DNA of 64,000 bases from UBA1847 sp942492205 (lineage in GTDB: Bacteria; Pseudomonadota; Gammaproteobacteria; Steroidobacterales; Woeseiaceae): assembly GCA_942492205.1 (NCBI GenBank), contig CALODT010000001.1:1240001-1304000 (forward strand), given 5' to 3'. The position numbers and the translations under genes are program-made. The notes beneath the pieces are model-generated. The model was not told where the DNA came from, ran no database searches, and was given only the letters and a program-made list of their open reading frames with translations. Shown here piece after piece: positions 26,515 to 35,168 of this stretch. Each line of letters starts with the position of its first letter. Within the stretch, counting starts at the first letter, position 1.

Positions 26515-27506
26515 CGACGTGCGATCCCGGGACCGCGACCAACCACAACCCTGATTTCGCTGAGCGGACTGATCGCGGGTACTTCATGCAGACGTCCGGC
26601 TTCGATTTGGCGGACGATACGCTCGATGGTTGCCGCGATATTGGCCGGAACGCTGCTGATGCTGATGTCGGCGCCCGCAGCGAGTAACGATTCAGTCGGC
26701 GCCAGAATCGGTACCTTCAGCCGGTTAGCCGTGGCTATGATCTGCTGCAACGCGCGTGGGCTGAGCACGCGGTTGTCCGAGAAGAGCCAGAATCCGTCGA
26801 TGCTGCGAATCATGCGTTTGAAGATAAAGAGCGTTTCCTGATCGGAGTCTGCTTCGTGTGCCAGGATCTCGATGCCATGCGCCTCGGCGGCGTTCTTCAC
26901 CTCGGCGATCAAATCGTCATGTCCCTTGCCGATAATGATGCCGATTCGGGACAGCGACGGATTGACCTCCTTCCAAGCTGCCATTTGTGCGTCGACCGGC
27001 GGGATCGGAGAGACGCCACGGCTGCGCTCTGTGAGCAGGTCCTCGTAGTTAAAGACCTGGCTGAAGACGACCGGTTTGTTTGCCAGCGCGATGGAAGAAA
27101 CCGCCGCGCGGTGACCGATCGCAACGACGATGCCGGAGTCCGAATCGTTGATCAATCGGAGGATACTCACGGGCGGACGTTCGTCATCCGCCAGATTGTA
27201 GACATCGTGATTTTCGAATCGGTCTTTGAGTTCCGTGGCGACATCCGCATAGGCTGGCGCGCCGCTGGTCAGTACGATCGAAAGCGGTGAGCTTATAGGT
27301 TGCGGGCGTGCAGCCTTTTTGGCTTTCCCGGGCGTTGGTGCAGGGGCAGGTGGTAGAACCGGAATCTCTGCACTTTGTTCAACTCGCTCGGGCGGTTCCG
27401 GCGCTGGCTGCTCGTCGGGCAGCACAGAGCACGCAGAGAATCCCATAGCAATCACGACGCTCGCGAGTCGTGTTAGCGCTGTCTTCCATTTTTCGATCCG
27501 ACCCAT
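26511..27506 (-). CDS. Periplasmic binding-protein-like lipoprotein, partner of the GGDEF-EAL protein
   Basis: A 331-residue protein with a lipoprotein signal (MGRIEKWKTALTRLASVVIA then lipobox FSAC), a proline-rich linker (about 30-75) and a domain with binding-protein strands: LSIVLTSGAPAYADVATEL, GIVVAIGHRAAVSSIALANK, SRIGIIIGKGHDDLIAEVKN and DGFWLFSDNRVLSPRALQQI. This is the PF04392/TrpX-like layout, also seen fused to the TolC protein at 16273. The start at 27506 gives the best signal peptide; ATG at 27554 is an in-frame alternative. It is translationally coupled to the GGDEF-EAL gene and most likely acts as its periplasmic ligand sensor. The ligand is unknown. Confidence 0.78.
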   Translation of the reverse strand: MGRIEKWKTALTRLASVVIAMGFSACSVLPDEQPAPEPPERVEQSAEIPVLPPAPAPTPGKAKKAARPQPISSPLSIVLTSGAPAYADVATELKDRFENHDVYNLADDERPPVSILRLINDSDSGIVVAIGHRAAVSSIALANKPVVFSQVFNYEDLLTERSRGVSPIPPVDAQMAAWKEVNPSLSRIGIIIGKGHDDLIAEVKNAAEAHGIEILAHEADSDQETLFIFKRMIRSIDGFWLFSDNRVLSPRALQQIIATANRLKVPILAPTESLLAAGADISISSVPANIAATIERIVRQIEAGRLHEVPAISPLSEIRVVVGRGPGIARR

Positions 27507-27681
27507 TGCGAGCGTCCTCGATGGCGAACGAGTGCTTCGTTCGCTCATCGCCATTCATGGCGACCCTCTATTTTTCCCAAATGCCGGTAGCATTACTGTG
27601 CGTCAGGTCCAAATTGCAGCGCCAAAGCGGCTGGAACAGGGGGATTTGGGGACCAGATGCGCGTATTGCGGGGTGGGGGGG

Positions 27682-27948
27682 CTAACGCAGCTGGCTATCC
27701 TTGCTGCCGCGGCGGTTATAGCCGCTTGAGCGGATCGTGTCCTTGTCGCGCTCTGCCTGGCAGCCGACGCACAAGCGGACACCAGGCACCGCTTTGCGGC
27801 GCGCTTCGGGTATTGCTGAATCACACGCTTCGCAATGCGTCAGGCTCTCACCGCGAGGCAGCTGGCCGCGAGCGAACTCAACAGCGTCCTGCACCGTCGC
27901 GTCGATCTGGTCCTGCACAGCACCGTCTTTTGCGAAACCACCGGCCAT
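27682..27948 (-). CDS. ybiI: YbiI-like DksA/TraR-type C4 zinc-finger protein
   Basis: An 88-residue protein with strong similarity to E. coli YbiI: it begins MAGGFAKDGAVQDQIDATVQ, continues ARGQLPRGESLTHCEACDSA, has PEARRKAVPGVRLCVGCQ and ends GYNRRGSKDSQLR. Four cysteines (CEAC, CVGC) form the zinc finger of the DksA/TraR group. The long coiled coil of DksA is missing, so direct RNA polymerase secondary-channel action is uncertain. ATG at 27948 was chosen by match to YbiI and the GGGAG nine bases upstream; longer in-frame starts lie inside the MFS gene. It follows the MFS gene by 20 bases on the same strand. Confidence 0.92.
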   Translation of the reverse strand: MAGGFAKDGAVQDQIDATVQDAVEFARGQLPRGESLTHCEACDSAIPEARRKAVPGVRLCVGCQAERDKDTIRSSGYNRRGSKDSQLR

Positions 27949-27968
27949 CTCGCCATTCTCCCTGCCAG

Positions 27969-29162
27969 CTACCCGTCTGGAATAGTGTAGCGCGGAATCA
28001 GCGCGGTAACAGCGCACAGCAAACCGGCAGCCACGATGGTTGCCTGCAGGCCGAATGCTGCGGATGCCGAGCCGATGACCAGGCCGCCAACTGCGGTGCC
28101 GCCAAAGGCGATCATTCCCCACAGACTGCTGACTCGCCCGCGCACTTTCTCATCGACCAGGGTTTGTAGAAGGATCTGCGAACCGACGCCGCCCAGCGAC
28201 AGCAGAACCCCCAGCAACGTGGCGATGGTTACTGCAATCCAGAACGCCGAGTTAACGCCGAATGCGACGATCAGCAAACCGGCGAGCAAGACGGACAAAC
28301 GCACAGTGCCAATATGCAGCCACACTGTGCTTCGGGCGAGAACGAGTCCGGTGGCAACCGCACCAACGCCGACTGCCGATGTCAGTATTGCAAGTCCGGA
28401 ACTGCCGCGGCCAAGAACGGCATCAGCAATCGCCGGCATCATCTCCAGTGCGCCTCGGCCGAACATTGAACCGATGGCAATGAGATAAAGCAGTCCGCGA
28501 ATGGTGCGGTGACTCCTCACGTAACGTACGCCGTCCAGCAGCTCGGACCAGACATCACCGGGTTTCTTGTCATGGCTGCGAACCGGCCTCAGCCTGACGA
28601 AAAGCACCGCGGCGACGACCGCAAGATAGGAAATGCCGTTCAGCGCGAATGCGTAGCTGACGCCAAGCGTCGCAATGACCACGCCGGCGATGGCCGGACC
28701 CACGAATCGCGACACGTTGAACGAGATGGATGTGCTGGCAATCGCACTTGACAACTGTTGTCGCGATACGAGGTTTGGCACGAGTGTCATTCTCACCGGC
28801 GTGTGTGCGCCATCCAGGGCGCCTTGCACCAGCGCCAGGGCAGTGAGCATGACGATATCGACATGGCCCAGCGCGGCCAGCGCGGCCAGCAACATCATGT
28901 TCGCCGAACTGCAGGAATTGATGACGATAGAAGCCAGGCGGCGGTCGACGCGATCTGCAAGTACGCCGAACACGGGGCCGAAAAAGACGGCTGGAGCAAA
29001 TTGCGTGAACGAGACAAAACCGACCCAGAATTCCGAACCGGTCAGTTGCCAGGTAAACCAGCCGAGCGTCACCCGGTAGATCCACAGCCCATGCAGCGAG
29101 ATCGTGCTGCCCACCAGGTAGATCAGGAAATTACGGCTCGATAATGCGGAGCTGCTGCTCAC
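27969..29162 (-). CDS. MFS transporter (MFS_3/EntS-like)
   Basis: A 397-residue protein with about 12 hydrophobic helices. It begins SRNFLIYLVGSTISLHGLWI and carries the MFS loop signature GPVFGVLADRVDRRLAS between helices 2 and 3, with a second copy-like RGRVSSLWGM motif after helix 8. The closest family by pattern is the MFS_3/enterobactin-exporter-like group, often involved in export of siderophores or drugs; the substrate here is unknown. Start ATG at 29162. It is divergent from the Rieske-glutamate synthase gene with only 66 bases between starts. Confidence 0.88.
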   Translation of the reverse strand: MSSSSALSSRNFLIYLVGSTISLHGLWIYRVTLGWFTWQLTGSEFWVGFVSFTQFAPAVFFGPVFGVLADRVDRRLASIVINSCSSANMMLLAALAALGHVDIVMLTALALVQGALDGAHTPVRMTLVPNLVSRQQLSSAIASTSISFNVSRFVGPAIAGVVIATLGVSYAFALNGISYLAVVAAVLFVRLRPVRSHDKKPGDVWSELLDGVRYVRSHRTIRGLLYLIAIGSMFGRGALEMMPAIADAVLGRGSSGLAILTSAVGVGAVATGLVLARSTVWLHIGTVRLSVLLAGLLIVAFGVNSAFWIAVTIATLLGVLLSLGGVGSQILLQTLVDEKVRGRVSSLWGMIAFGGTAVGGLVIGSASAAFGLQATIVAAGLLCAVTALIPRYTIPDG

Positions 29163-29228
29163 GGCGACGACTGGCTCTTGGGGGTAATAAAGAGATGGTA
29201 GACTCGCGGGCCGGAGGATAGCCAGCCA

Positions 29229-30851
29229 ATGAAGAAAATAGCCATAGCGACATGGGACGAGCTCGGGGATCGCGAGCCTGCTTATGCACTGGTCGCCGAC
29301 GTCGACCTGGTCGTCGTACGCTACGACGAGTCAGTCACGGTGCTGTACGGCCGCTGCGCACACCGAGGCGCGTTAATGTCGGACGGTCATGTCGACGGCG
29401 ACAACCTTATCTGCGGCGTGCACGGCTGGGACTATCGGCTGGATACCGGGATCAGCGAATACAACAACAGCGAAACCCTGCCCAGGTTCAATGCCTGGGT
29501 TGAAGATGGCAAGGTGCTGGTCGACGAAGATGAGATTGCCGACTGGGCACGGAACCATCCGCAACCCTACAATCGAGACGCCTACCAGGGCCTGTACCAG
29601 GACCCGAACGGGATCCCTATCGAGCCCCATGTAAAACTCATTCGAAAACTGGCCAGCGAGGGTCTTTCGAAGATGGGCCACCATGGGCCATCCGCCGCCA
29701 TGGGCGTGCCGCGCAGCAGCCTGCCATTATGGGATGACTTGCAGTTCGTGGTCGGCCAGCTGCACAAGCTGCCGCTGCTGGACGACGAAGCCGTCGGTAC
29801 GGACCTGGTTATCGGCCCGAGAGCGAAGAAGCCGCTGCAGCTGGACATTCCGCTGTTGGTCTCGGACATGAGCTTTGGCGCCTTGTCGGAGGAAGCCAAG
29901 GTCGCGTTGTCGAAAGGCGCGGAACTGGCAGGGACCGGCATCTGTTCGGGCGAGGGCGGCATGTTGCCGGAGGAGCAGGCGGCCAACTCGCGCTATTTTT
30001 ACGAGCTGGCCTCCGCGAGATTCGGCTTTTCCTGGGACAAGGTTCAGAAGACCCAGGCATTCCACTTCAAAGGCGGACAGGGCGCCAAGACCGGCACCGG
30101 CGGCCATCTTCCAGGCAACAAGGTGAACGGCAAGATCGCCGAAGTTCGCAAGCTCAGGGAGGGCGAGGCCGCCATTTCACCGTCGCGCTTTCCGGACTGG
30201 ACCGAGATCAGCCAGTTTCGCGACTTCGCGGAGGAGGTTCGCGAAAAAACCGGCGGCATTCCGATCGGTTTCAAGCTGTCAGCCCAGCATATCGAGAAAG
30301 ACATCGATGCTGCGCTCGAAATCGGCGTCGACTACATCATCCTCGACGGCCGCGGTGGCGGCACCGGCGCGGCGCCGTTGATATTCCGCGACAACATTTC
30401 CGTGCCGACGATTCCGGCGCTGGCAAGAGCCAGGCGACACCTGGATGTGAGTCATGCATCGCACGTGACCCTGATTGCTACCGGCGGCCTGCGGCATCCG
30501 GCCGATTTTGCCAAGGCCATGGCACTCGGCGCAGACGGCGTTGCCGTATCGAATGCAGCGCTGCAGGCGATTGGCTGTCTCGGCATGCGTGCCTGCCATA
30601 CCAACAACTGTCCTGTCGGCATTGCCACGCAGAAGCCGCATTTGCGCGCGCGACTGCCTGTCGACGTCGGCGCAGAGCGGCTGGCGCGGTTCTTCGCGGC
30701 GTCGGTGGAGTTGATGCAGGTGCTGGCGCGTGCCGCCGGTCATCGTCATCTTGGCGAGTTTTCGATCGACGATCTCACCACCTTCAAGACCGACATGGCT
30801 CAACTTACGGGCGTCGCGTATGGCGGCGTCTCAGAACTGAACAATCGCTAG
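29229..30851 (+). CDS. Rieske [2Fe-2S] domain fused to FMN-dependent glutamate synthase-like domain
   Basis: A 540-residue fusion. Residues about 1-105 are a Rieske domain with ligands Cys43-x-His45 (CAHRGALM) and Cys62-x2-His65 (CGVHGWDY). Residues about 160-530 are the FMN-binding glutamate synthase domain: LVSDMSFGALSEEAKVAL, GTGICSGEGGMLPEEQAANS, GQGAKTGTGGHLPG, the FMN-site DGRGGGTGAAP and the iron-sulfur cysteines in GCLGMRACHTNNCPVGIATQ. There is no glutaminase domain, so it is not a standalone GltB. The Rieske centre likely passes electrons to the flavin of an oxidoreductase whose substrate is unknown. A GTG-started SDR gene follows after 10 bases, so the two probably work in one pathway. 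Confidence 0.92.
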   Translation: MKKIAIATWDELGDREPAYALVADVDLVVVRYDESVTVLYGRCAHRGALMSDGHVDGDNLICGVHGWDYRLDTGISEYNNSETLPRFNAWVEDGKVLVDEDEIADWARNHPQPYNRDAYQGLYQDPNGIPIEPHVKLIRKLASEGLSKMGHHGPSAAMGVPRSSLPLWDDLQFVVGQLHKLPLLDDEAVGTDLVIGPRAKKPLQLDIPLLVSDMSFGALSEEAKVALSKGAELAGTGICSGEGGMLPEEQAANSRYFYELASARFGFSWDKVQKTQAFHFKGGQGAKTGTGGHLPGNKVNGKIAEVRKLREGEAAISPSRFPDWTEISQFRDFAEEVREKTGGIPIGFKLSAQHIEKDIDAALEIGVDYIILDGRGGGTGAAPLIFRDNISVPTIPALARARRHLDVSHASHVTLIATGGLRHPADFAKAMALGADGVAVSNAALQAIGCLGMRACHTNNCPVGIATQKPHLRARLPVDVGAERLARFFAASVELMQVLARAAGHRHLGEFSIDDLTTFKTDMAQLTGVAYGGVSELNNR

Positions 30852-30861
30852 GAGAAACAAA

Positions 30862-31620
30862 GTGGCAGAATTTGACGGAAAGGTAGCGCTGGTAACCGGT
30901 GGCGGTACCGGAATAGGCAAGGCAACCGCTATCGCGTTCGCCCGCGAGGGCGCCAAAGTGGTAATCGGCAATCGCAATGTCGAAGCCGGCGAAGCGGTCG
31001 TAAAGACGATTAAAGACGCCGGCGGTGAGGCTGTCTTTCAGCGAACCGACGTGTCGTCGGAGGATGACGTTAAGGCCCTGGTCGCACTTGCCGTCAGCCG
31101 TTACGGGCGCCTGGATGCCGCGTTCAACAACGCGGGTGTCGGTGGCATGCCGGGCCCGCTCGCCGATCAGACCGCGGAGAACTACGACTTCGTGATGGAC
31201 ATAAACGTCAAGGGCGTCTGGCTGTCGATGAAATATGAAATTGCTGCAATGCTGCAGGGCGGCGGCGGTGCGATCGTTAACAACTCCTCGGTGGGCGGAC
31301 TGCTCGGGTTTGCGGGCGTCGGCATTTACAGCGCCTCGAAGCATGCCGTAATGGGTCTGACCAAGAGTGCGGCACTCGAGTATTCGGCGAAAGGAGTCCG
31401 CGTCAATGCCGTCAATCCGGCCGTTATTCGCACGCCGATGGCGGAGGGCCTGGCCAAGACGCACAAGACTGAACCGGACGGATTCGCCGCCTTGCACCCG
31501 ATAGGCCGCATTGGCGAACCCGATGAGGTCGCCAACGTCGTGCTGTTCCTGTGCTCGGACAAGGCGTCATTCGTTACGGGTACCGCGAGCTGCGTTGATG
31601 GTGGTTTCACGGTGCAGTAG
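30862..31620 (+). CDS. SDR family NAD(P)-dependent oxidoreductase
   Basis: A classical 252-residue short-chain dehydrogenase: TGGGTGIG cofactor motif (12-19), NNAG (89-92), catalytic Ser near 143, Tyr156 and Lys160 in YSASK, and C-terminal PIGRIGEPDEVANVVLFLCSD and ITG-like VTGTASCVDGGFTVQ. GTG start at 30862 after AGGAGA. It sits 10 bases behind the Rieske-glutamate synthase gene and overlaps the next start codon by one base, so it is in an operon. Substrate cannot be predicted; NRN after the second strand suggests NADP(H) is possible. Confidence 0.93.
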   Translation: MAEFDGKVALVTGGGTGIGKATAIAFAREGAKVVIGNRNVEAGEAVVKTIKDAGGEAVFQRTDVSSEDDVKALVALAVSRYGRLDAAFNNAGVGGMPGPLADQTAENYDFVMDINVKGVWLSMKYEIAAMLQGGGGAIVNNSSVGGLLGFAGVGIYSASKHAVMGLTKSAALEYSAKGVRVNAVNPAVIRTPMAEGLAKTHKTEPDGFAALHPIGRIGEPDEVANVVLFLCSDKASFVTGTASCVDGGFTVQ

Positions 31621-31946
31621 TGGGCATGCGGCCGCTGTTTCTTCTGCTGGTCATCACCGCCATCACCGCGGCACCGCTTGCGGGCGCAGCGGCGGAGGCA
31701 AGCGGCGAGCTCAATGTCGTAGTGACGGATCTCGAGTCGTCGGACGGCAGGCTGAGATTCGTCATTTTCGAGTCGAAGAAAGCGAGCTTCGAGTTTGTGC
31801 AGCCGACGCTAACGATCGAGACTCATCTCAAGCAGATTTTCGGCGTCGAGAATCCTATTTCGGTTTTTTCCAACTGCTCGCAAATTCGAGCGGCGCAGCG
31901 GCCTTGGTGCCCATCACCTTGTCACCCCGATCGGGCGTCACGCTGA
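31620..31946 (+). CDS. Truncated DUF2141-like exported protein
   Basis: The first part has a signal peptide (ending AGAAAEA) and the opening strands of a DUF2141 domain, GELNVVVTDLESSDGRLRFV then IFESKKASFEF. DUF2141 proteins are usually about 130-140 residues and end with a DxNxNGxLD-type loop; none of that is present. From about 31850 the frame runs through the 3' end of the convergent CsgG-type gene, so the last 30 residues look unrelated. The likely reading is a gene whose 3' end was lost when the convergent gene came to lie here. The start is GTG 31620 (one base inside the SDR stop) or ATG 31626. Confidence 0.45.
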   Translation: MGMRPLFLLLVITAITAAPLAGAAAEASGELNVVVTDLESSDGRLRFVIFESKKASFEFVQPTLTIETHLKQIFGVENPISVFSNCSQIRAAQRPWCPSPCHPDRASR

Positions 31947-32991
31947 GCGATACGGGTCGGGCAATGGAGAATTTCTCCTGCACCTGGCTTATCTCGATTT
32001 CACCAAGCGAGGTCATGCTGCCACCCAGCGATATGCCTGTTTCAGGGTCAATAAGTTCTTCGCCCTTTTTCATGACCTGCAGGCGATCCCCGACCGCTAC
32101 CGAGTCAGCGCCGAGATTCGTGTAGATCTGTGCCGCATCCGCTTTCACAATCGAGCCTTCCGCCGGTTTCGCACCGACCTGCTTGATCAGCTCGTACACC
32201 GCCTGGTTGACGCCGGCAATGACGGCCTGGCCAACCGGGGTCTTGGAGTAGCTGTTCAGGAAGCCGCCAAGCGCCAGGTCGCTGCCCCAGCCAACGCCGC
32301 CGAAGCCAAAACTGGATTCGTTGATAACGGCCTCGATCTGCTTCGTGAACGTAATCTCGCTGGTCTCCGCGTCGATGAGGCGAACGTTTAGTCCCACTCT
32401 GCCGGTGCTCTTGCCGGCTTTGACGCCGCCCAATAACGGAACCTTGCTGCGCAGCAGGCCGCCGACGGCCCCGTCAGTGCCGGACGTATTGGTCTCATAG
32501 TCAGTTACCACCAACTGCACGAGATACTCGGCACCGAGGACGTTGCCGGTCTTTGCGCCCGAAGGCTTGGCGATGCGCCCTGAACTGGCCAGGTCCTGCT
32601 CGGCGAGCACGTCACTGAGTTCGGTACGCTCAACGAGGCGAAAACGACCGGTCTGCGACAAAGAGTCGATAACGATCGCTTCGATGCCGTTGACCGGCAC
32701 GCCGGTCGTCGACGCGGAATAATCGACGCTGCCCATCGCTGTCGAGACCGTGTAGGAGCTCGCAGAGCTGTTGTTATCGACTTCCAAAACACCCAGTCGT
32801 GCCTGGCGTCCGGCGTATTCGCCCCATTCAAGGTTCAGCAGGTACTTGGTTTCGACGTCTTCAACACGCTCCGGAAGCGGCGACTTGCTTTTCTTGCCAA
32901 TCGAGTAGGCGACGTAGTCGGCCGCCGCATTTTGCAATCCTGCCAGCGTAAGGGCGCCAATAAGAATGGCTGGTAAGCTTCTGATTATCAT
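31855..32991 (-). CDS. CsgG-type exported protein
   Basis: A 378-residue protein with a signal peptide (about 1-24, ending NAAADY) and a CsgG/HfaB-like domain (about 60-270): RLGVLEVDNNSSASSYTVST, GIEAIVIDSLSQTGRFRLVE, ELSDVLAEQDLASSGRIAKP, GAEYLVQLVVTDYET and GLNVRLIDAETSEITFTKQI. The C-terminal part (about 285-365) resembles the small beta domain that follows CsgG-like modules in some flagellar and lipoprotein families. CsgG itself is a lipoprotein secretion pore; here no lipobox cysteine is seen and no curli genes are near, so a periplasmic or peptidoglycan-associated role is more likely. Divergent from the acidic exported protein gene. Confidence 0.8.
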   Translation of the reverse strand: MIIRSLPAILIGALTLAGLQNAAADYVAYSIGKKSKSPLPERVEDVETKYLLNLEWGEYAGRQARLGVLEVDNNSSASSYTVSTAMGSVDYSASTTGVPVNGIEAIVIDSLSQTGRFRLVERTELSDVLAEQDLASSGRIAKPSGAKTGNVLGAEYLVQLVVTDYETNTSGTDGAVGGLLRSKVPLLGGVKAGKSTGRVGLNVRLIDAETSEITFTKQIEAVINESSFGFGGVGWGSDLALGGFLNSYSKTPVGQAVIAGVNQAVYELIKQVGAKPAEGSIVKADAAQIYTNLGADSVAVGDRLQVMKKGEELIDPETGISLGGSMTSLGEIEISQVQEKFSIARPVSLSVTPDRGDKVMGTKAAAPLEFASSWKKPK

Positions 32992-33251
32992 GTGTTATCT
33001 CCCGGTATCCGCGTGAATTGCCGTTGGCTCGCCATTCCCTGAAAAGAACGCAGATCAAACCTGCAGCGTGCTAAATCCCTGCAAGCTAAACGCATTCTAG
33101 CAGTCGTCGCGTCAATGCAAAAATTCGTGGTCCCGTCGTCAACCGATTCTCGCCGGAACACCCGTCTTACCAGCAGAGACCCCAAACGGGTCCCTGCGCG
33201 TTGACCGATCGAAATGCAGACAGGGACCGTTGCAATCCGAAGGAGACAGCG

Positions 33252-34370
33252 ATGAAGCGACCGATACTCACAATCTTGATACTAGGGCTCACGGTGCTGG
33301 GCGCGCCCGCCCTGGCCGACCATGGCGATAGATACGATCGTCCCAGCACCTGCGAGCGCACGGCACAAAAAATGTTCAAGTCCTGCCGCTTCGAGGTCAA
33401 CGAAGAGCTGTACGCAACGACGGCAAAGTGCATCAACTTCGCTGACCGGGACGAGCGCACGGCCTGCAAGGATCTCGCGCGCGAAACCTATTGGGAGGAC
33501 CGCGCAGGGTGTGGCGAGCAACGAGAGGCACGCGAGGACGTCTGCGAACTGTTGAACGAGGATCGTTTCGACCCGGAGGCCCTGCTGGATACCGACAATT
33601 TCGTGGCGGACCCGGATGACACGAATCCCTATTTCTCACTGCAGCCGGGTCACACGTATGTCGCACGGGCCGGCGAAGACTTTGAAGAGACCATCGTCGT
33701 CACGGTAACGGATGAGGTCCGGGAAATACTTGGCGTTAACTGCCGTATCGTTGTCGACATCGTGCTTGTCGAAGAGGATGGTGAGCTGGAAGCCGTCGAA
33801 GTCACTGACGACTACTATGCATTGGCGCTGAACGGCGACGTGCACTACTGCGGTGAGGTTGCGCGCAACTTCGAGGACGGCGCACTGGCGGATCTCGACG
33901 GTTCTTTCGAGGCAGGCCGTGATTATGCGAAGTCCGGCATTTTGATCAAAGCACATCCCGAGGCGGGTGATGGCCATCGCCAGGAATACCTCCCGGGCGA
34001 AGCCGAAGACGTTATTCGGTACGTCAACGGTGTCTACAATCTCACCGCGGTCGGTCCGGGCGAGGGTGGTGAGAATAAGAACTTCCGTTGCGACGATAAT
34101 CCGGGCGGCAATTGCGTCAAAACGGAGGAGTTCATACCGCCAGAGCCAGGCTCCGGTGAGTTCAAGTACTTCAAGGCGGGCACCGGATTCGTGCTCGGTG
34201 TGGCGCTGGAAGACGGCGCGCCGACTGGCGAGCGCGACGAGGTGCTGTGTGTTGGCGATTCGCTAGACGTCCTGGACGATGATCCGAGTTGTGGCATCGA
34301 TAACGCCGACGAACTGCTCGAGCTTCTCTGTGAGCTGTCTCCGATCGCTTTCTGCGGGGACGACGATTAG
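33252..34370 (+). CDS. Acidic, cysteine-rich exported protein of unknown function
   Basis: A 372-residue protein starting at ATG 33252 behind AGGAGACAGCG, with signal peptide MKRPILTILILGLTVLGAPA. The N-terminal third holds paired cysteines (CERT, CRFE, CINF, CKDL, CGEQ, CELL) suggesting a disulfide-linked helical region. The middle carries NPYFSLQPGHTYVARAGEDF, TDDYYALALNGDVHYCGEVA and AHPEAGDGHRQEYLPGEAED, the pattern of a widespread uncharacterised exported family (DWYAQD-NVWYFGE type) in which the W/F residues are here replaced. The protein is very acidic at the C-terminus. No enzymatic role can be assigned. A terminator follows. Confidence 0.75.
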   Translation: MKRPILTILILGLTVLGAPALADHGDRYDRPSTCERTAQKMFKSCRFEVNEELYATTAKCINFADRDERTACKDLARETYWEDRAGCGEQREAREDVCELLNEDRFDPEALLDTDNFVADPDDTNPYFSLQPGHTYVARAGEDFEETIVVTVTDEVREILGVNCRIVVDIVLVEEDGELEAVEVTDDYYALALNGDVHYCGEVARNFEDGALADLDGSFEAGRDYAKSGILIKAHPEAGDGHRQEYLPGEAEDVIRYVNGVYNLTAVGPGEGGENKNFRCDDNPGGNCVKTEEFIPPEPGSGEFKYFKAGTGFVLGVALEDGAPTGERDEVLCVGDSLDVLDDDPSCGIDNADELLELLCELSPIAFCGDDD

Positions 34371-34399
34371 CGCAAACCGCGCCGGCAGCTGAGTGACGG

Positions 34400-34424
34400 A
34401 AACCCCGGGCTTGTCCCGGGGTTT
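34400..34424 (+). terminator. Hairpin terminator after the acidic exported protein gene
   Basis: A perfect 10-bp inverted repeat (34400-34409 with 34415-34424, 5-base loop) lies 30 bases past the stop codon. The T content after it is low, but the stem ends in TTT. Confidence 0.7.
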
Positions 34425-34550
34425 GCGTGACTTTCCGGGCAACGCGGGTTATTTGCCGACCCGTGCAATGCTAGGATATGGATACGCGACGTCCTTGATT
34501 GCAGTCAATACCAGACGAAGTCGCAGACTCCCTGGCTTACGAGCGACCTA

Positions 34551-35141
34551 ATGACACTGGCATCCGCAATCGTTCTGTTATTCCTCGTTATCGATCCCTT
34601 CGGTAACGTACCGTTCTTCGTTTCCGCGCTGAAGCAGGTCGATGCGGCGCGTCGTCAGCGGGTGATCATTCGTGAGCTGCTAATCGCCTACGTGGTGATG
34701 GTGGTCTTCCTGTTCTTTGGCGAGCCACTGCTGCGGGTGCTTGGCATTTCGGGTCCTGCGCTGACGATTGCCGGCGGGGTGATCCTGTTCCTTATCGCCC
34801 TGCGCATGGTGTTCCCGAATCGCCTGCGCAGTTCCGGTGAGGAACTGGATGGCGAACCCTTCATCGTGCCGCTTGCGATTCCGTACGTGGCGGGGCCATC
34901 GGTACTCGCCGTCGAGATGCTGCTGATGAGCGATCAGCCGGATCTTTGGCCGCTTTGGCTGACTGCCGTGACGGTGGCCTGGGCCGCCACCTCGATTATC
35001 GTATTCTACGGAAGCCAGGTTGCCGAACGTCTCGGGCCGCGTGGGCTCGTCGCGATCGAACGCCTGATGGGCATGATCCTGGTCGCTATCGCGATCCAGA
35101 TGTTCCTTAACGGCGCCGATACCTATTTCGGTCGTGCGTAA
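34551..35141 (+). CDS. MarC-family integral membrane protein
   Basis: A 196-residue protein with six hydrophobic helices and MarC-family hallmarks: LFLVIDPFGNVPFFVSALKQ near the start, GGVILFLIALRMVFP in the middle and PLAIPYVAGPSVLAVEMLLM before the last helices. Despite the name, E. coli MarC does not give multiple drug resistance, and the transported solute of this family is not known. ATG at 34551 is 180 bases from the previous gene. The hydrolase gene follows after 27 bases on the same strand. Confidence 0.92.
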   Translation: MTLASAIVLLFLVIDPFGNVPFFVSALKQVDAARRQRVIIRELLIAYVVMVVFLFFGEPLLRVLGISGPALTIAGGVILFLIALRMVFPNRLRSSGEELDGEPFIVPLAIPYVAGPSVLAVEMLLMSDQPDLWPLWLTAVTVAWAATSIIVFYGSQVAERLGPRGLVAIERLMGMILVAIAIQMFLNGADTYFGRA

Positions 35142-35168
35142 CAACGTTGAGCGGGAGGGCAGCGGGGC

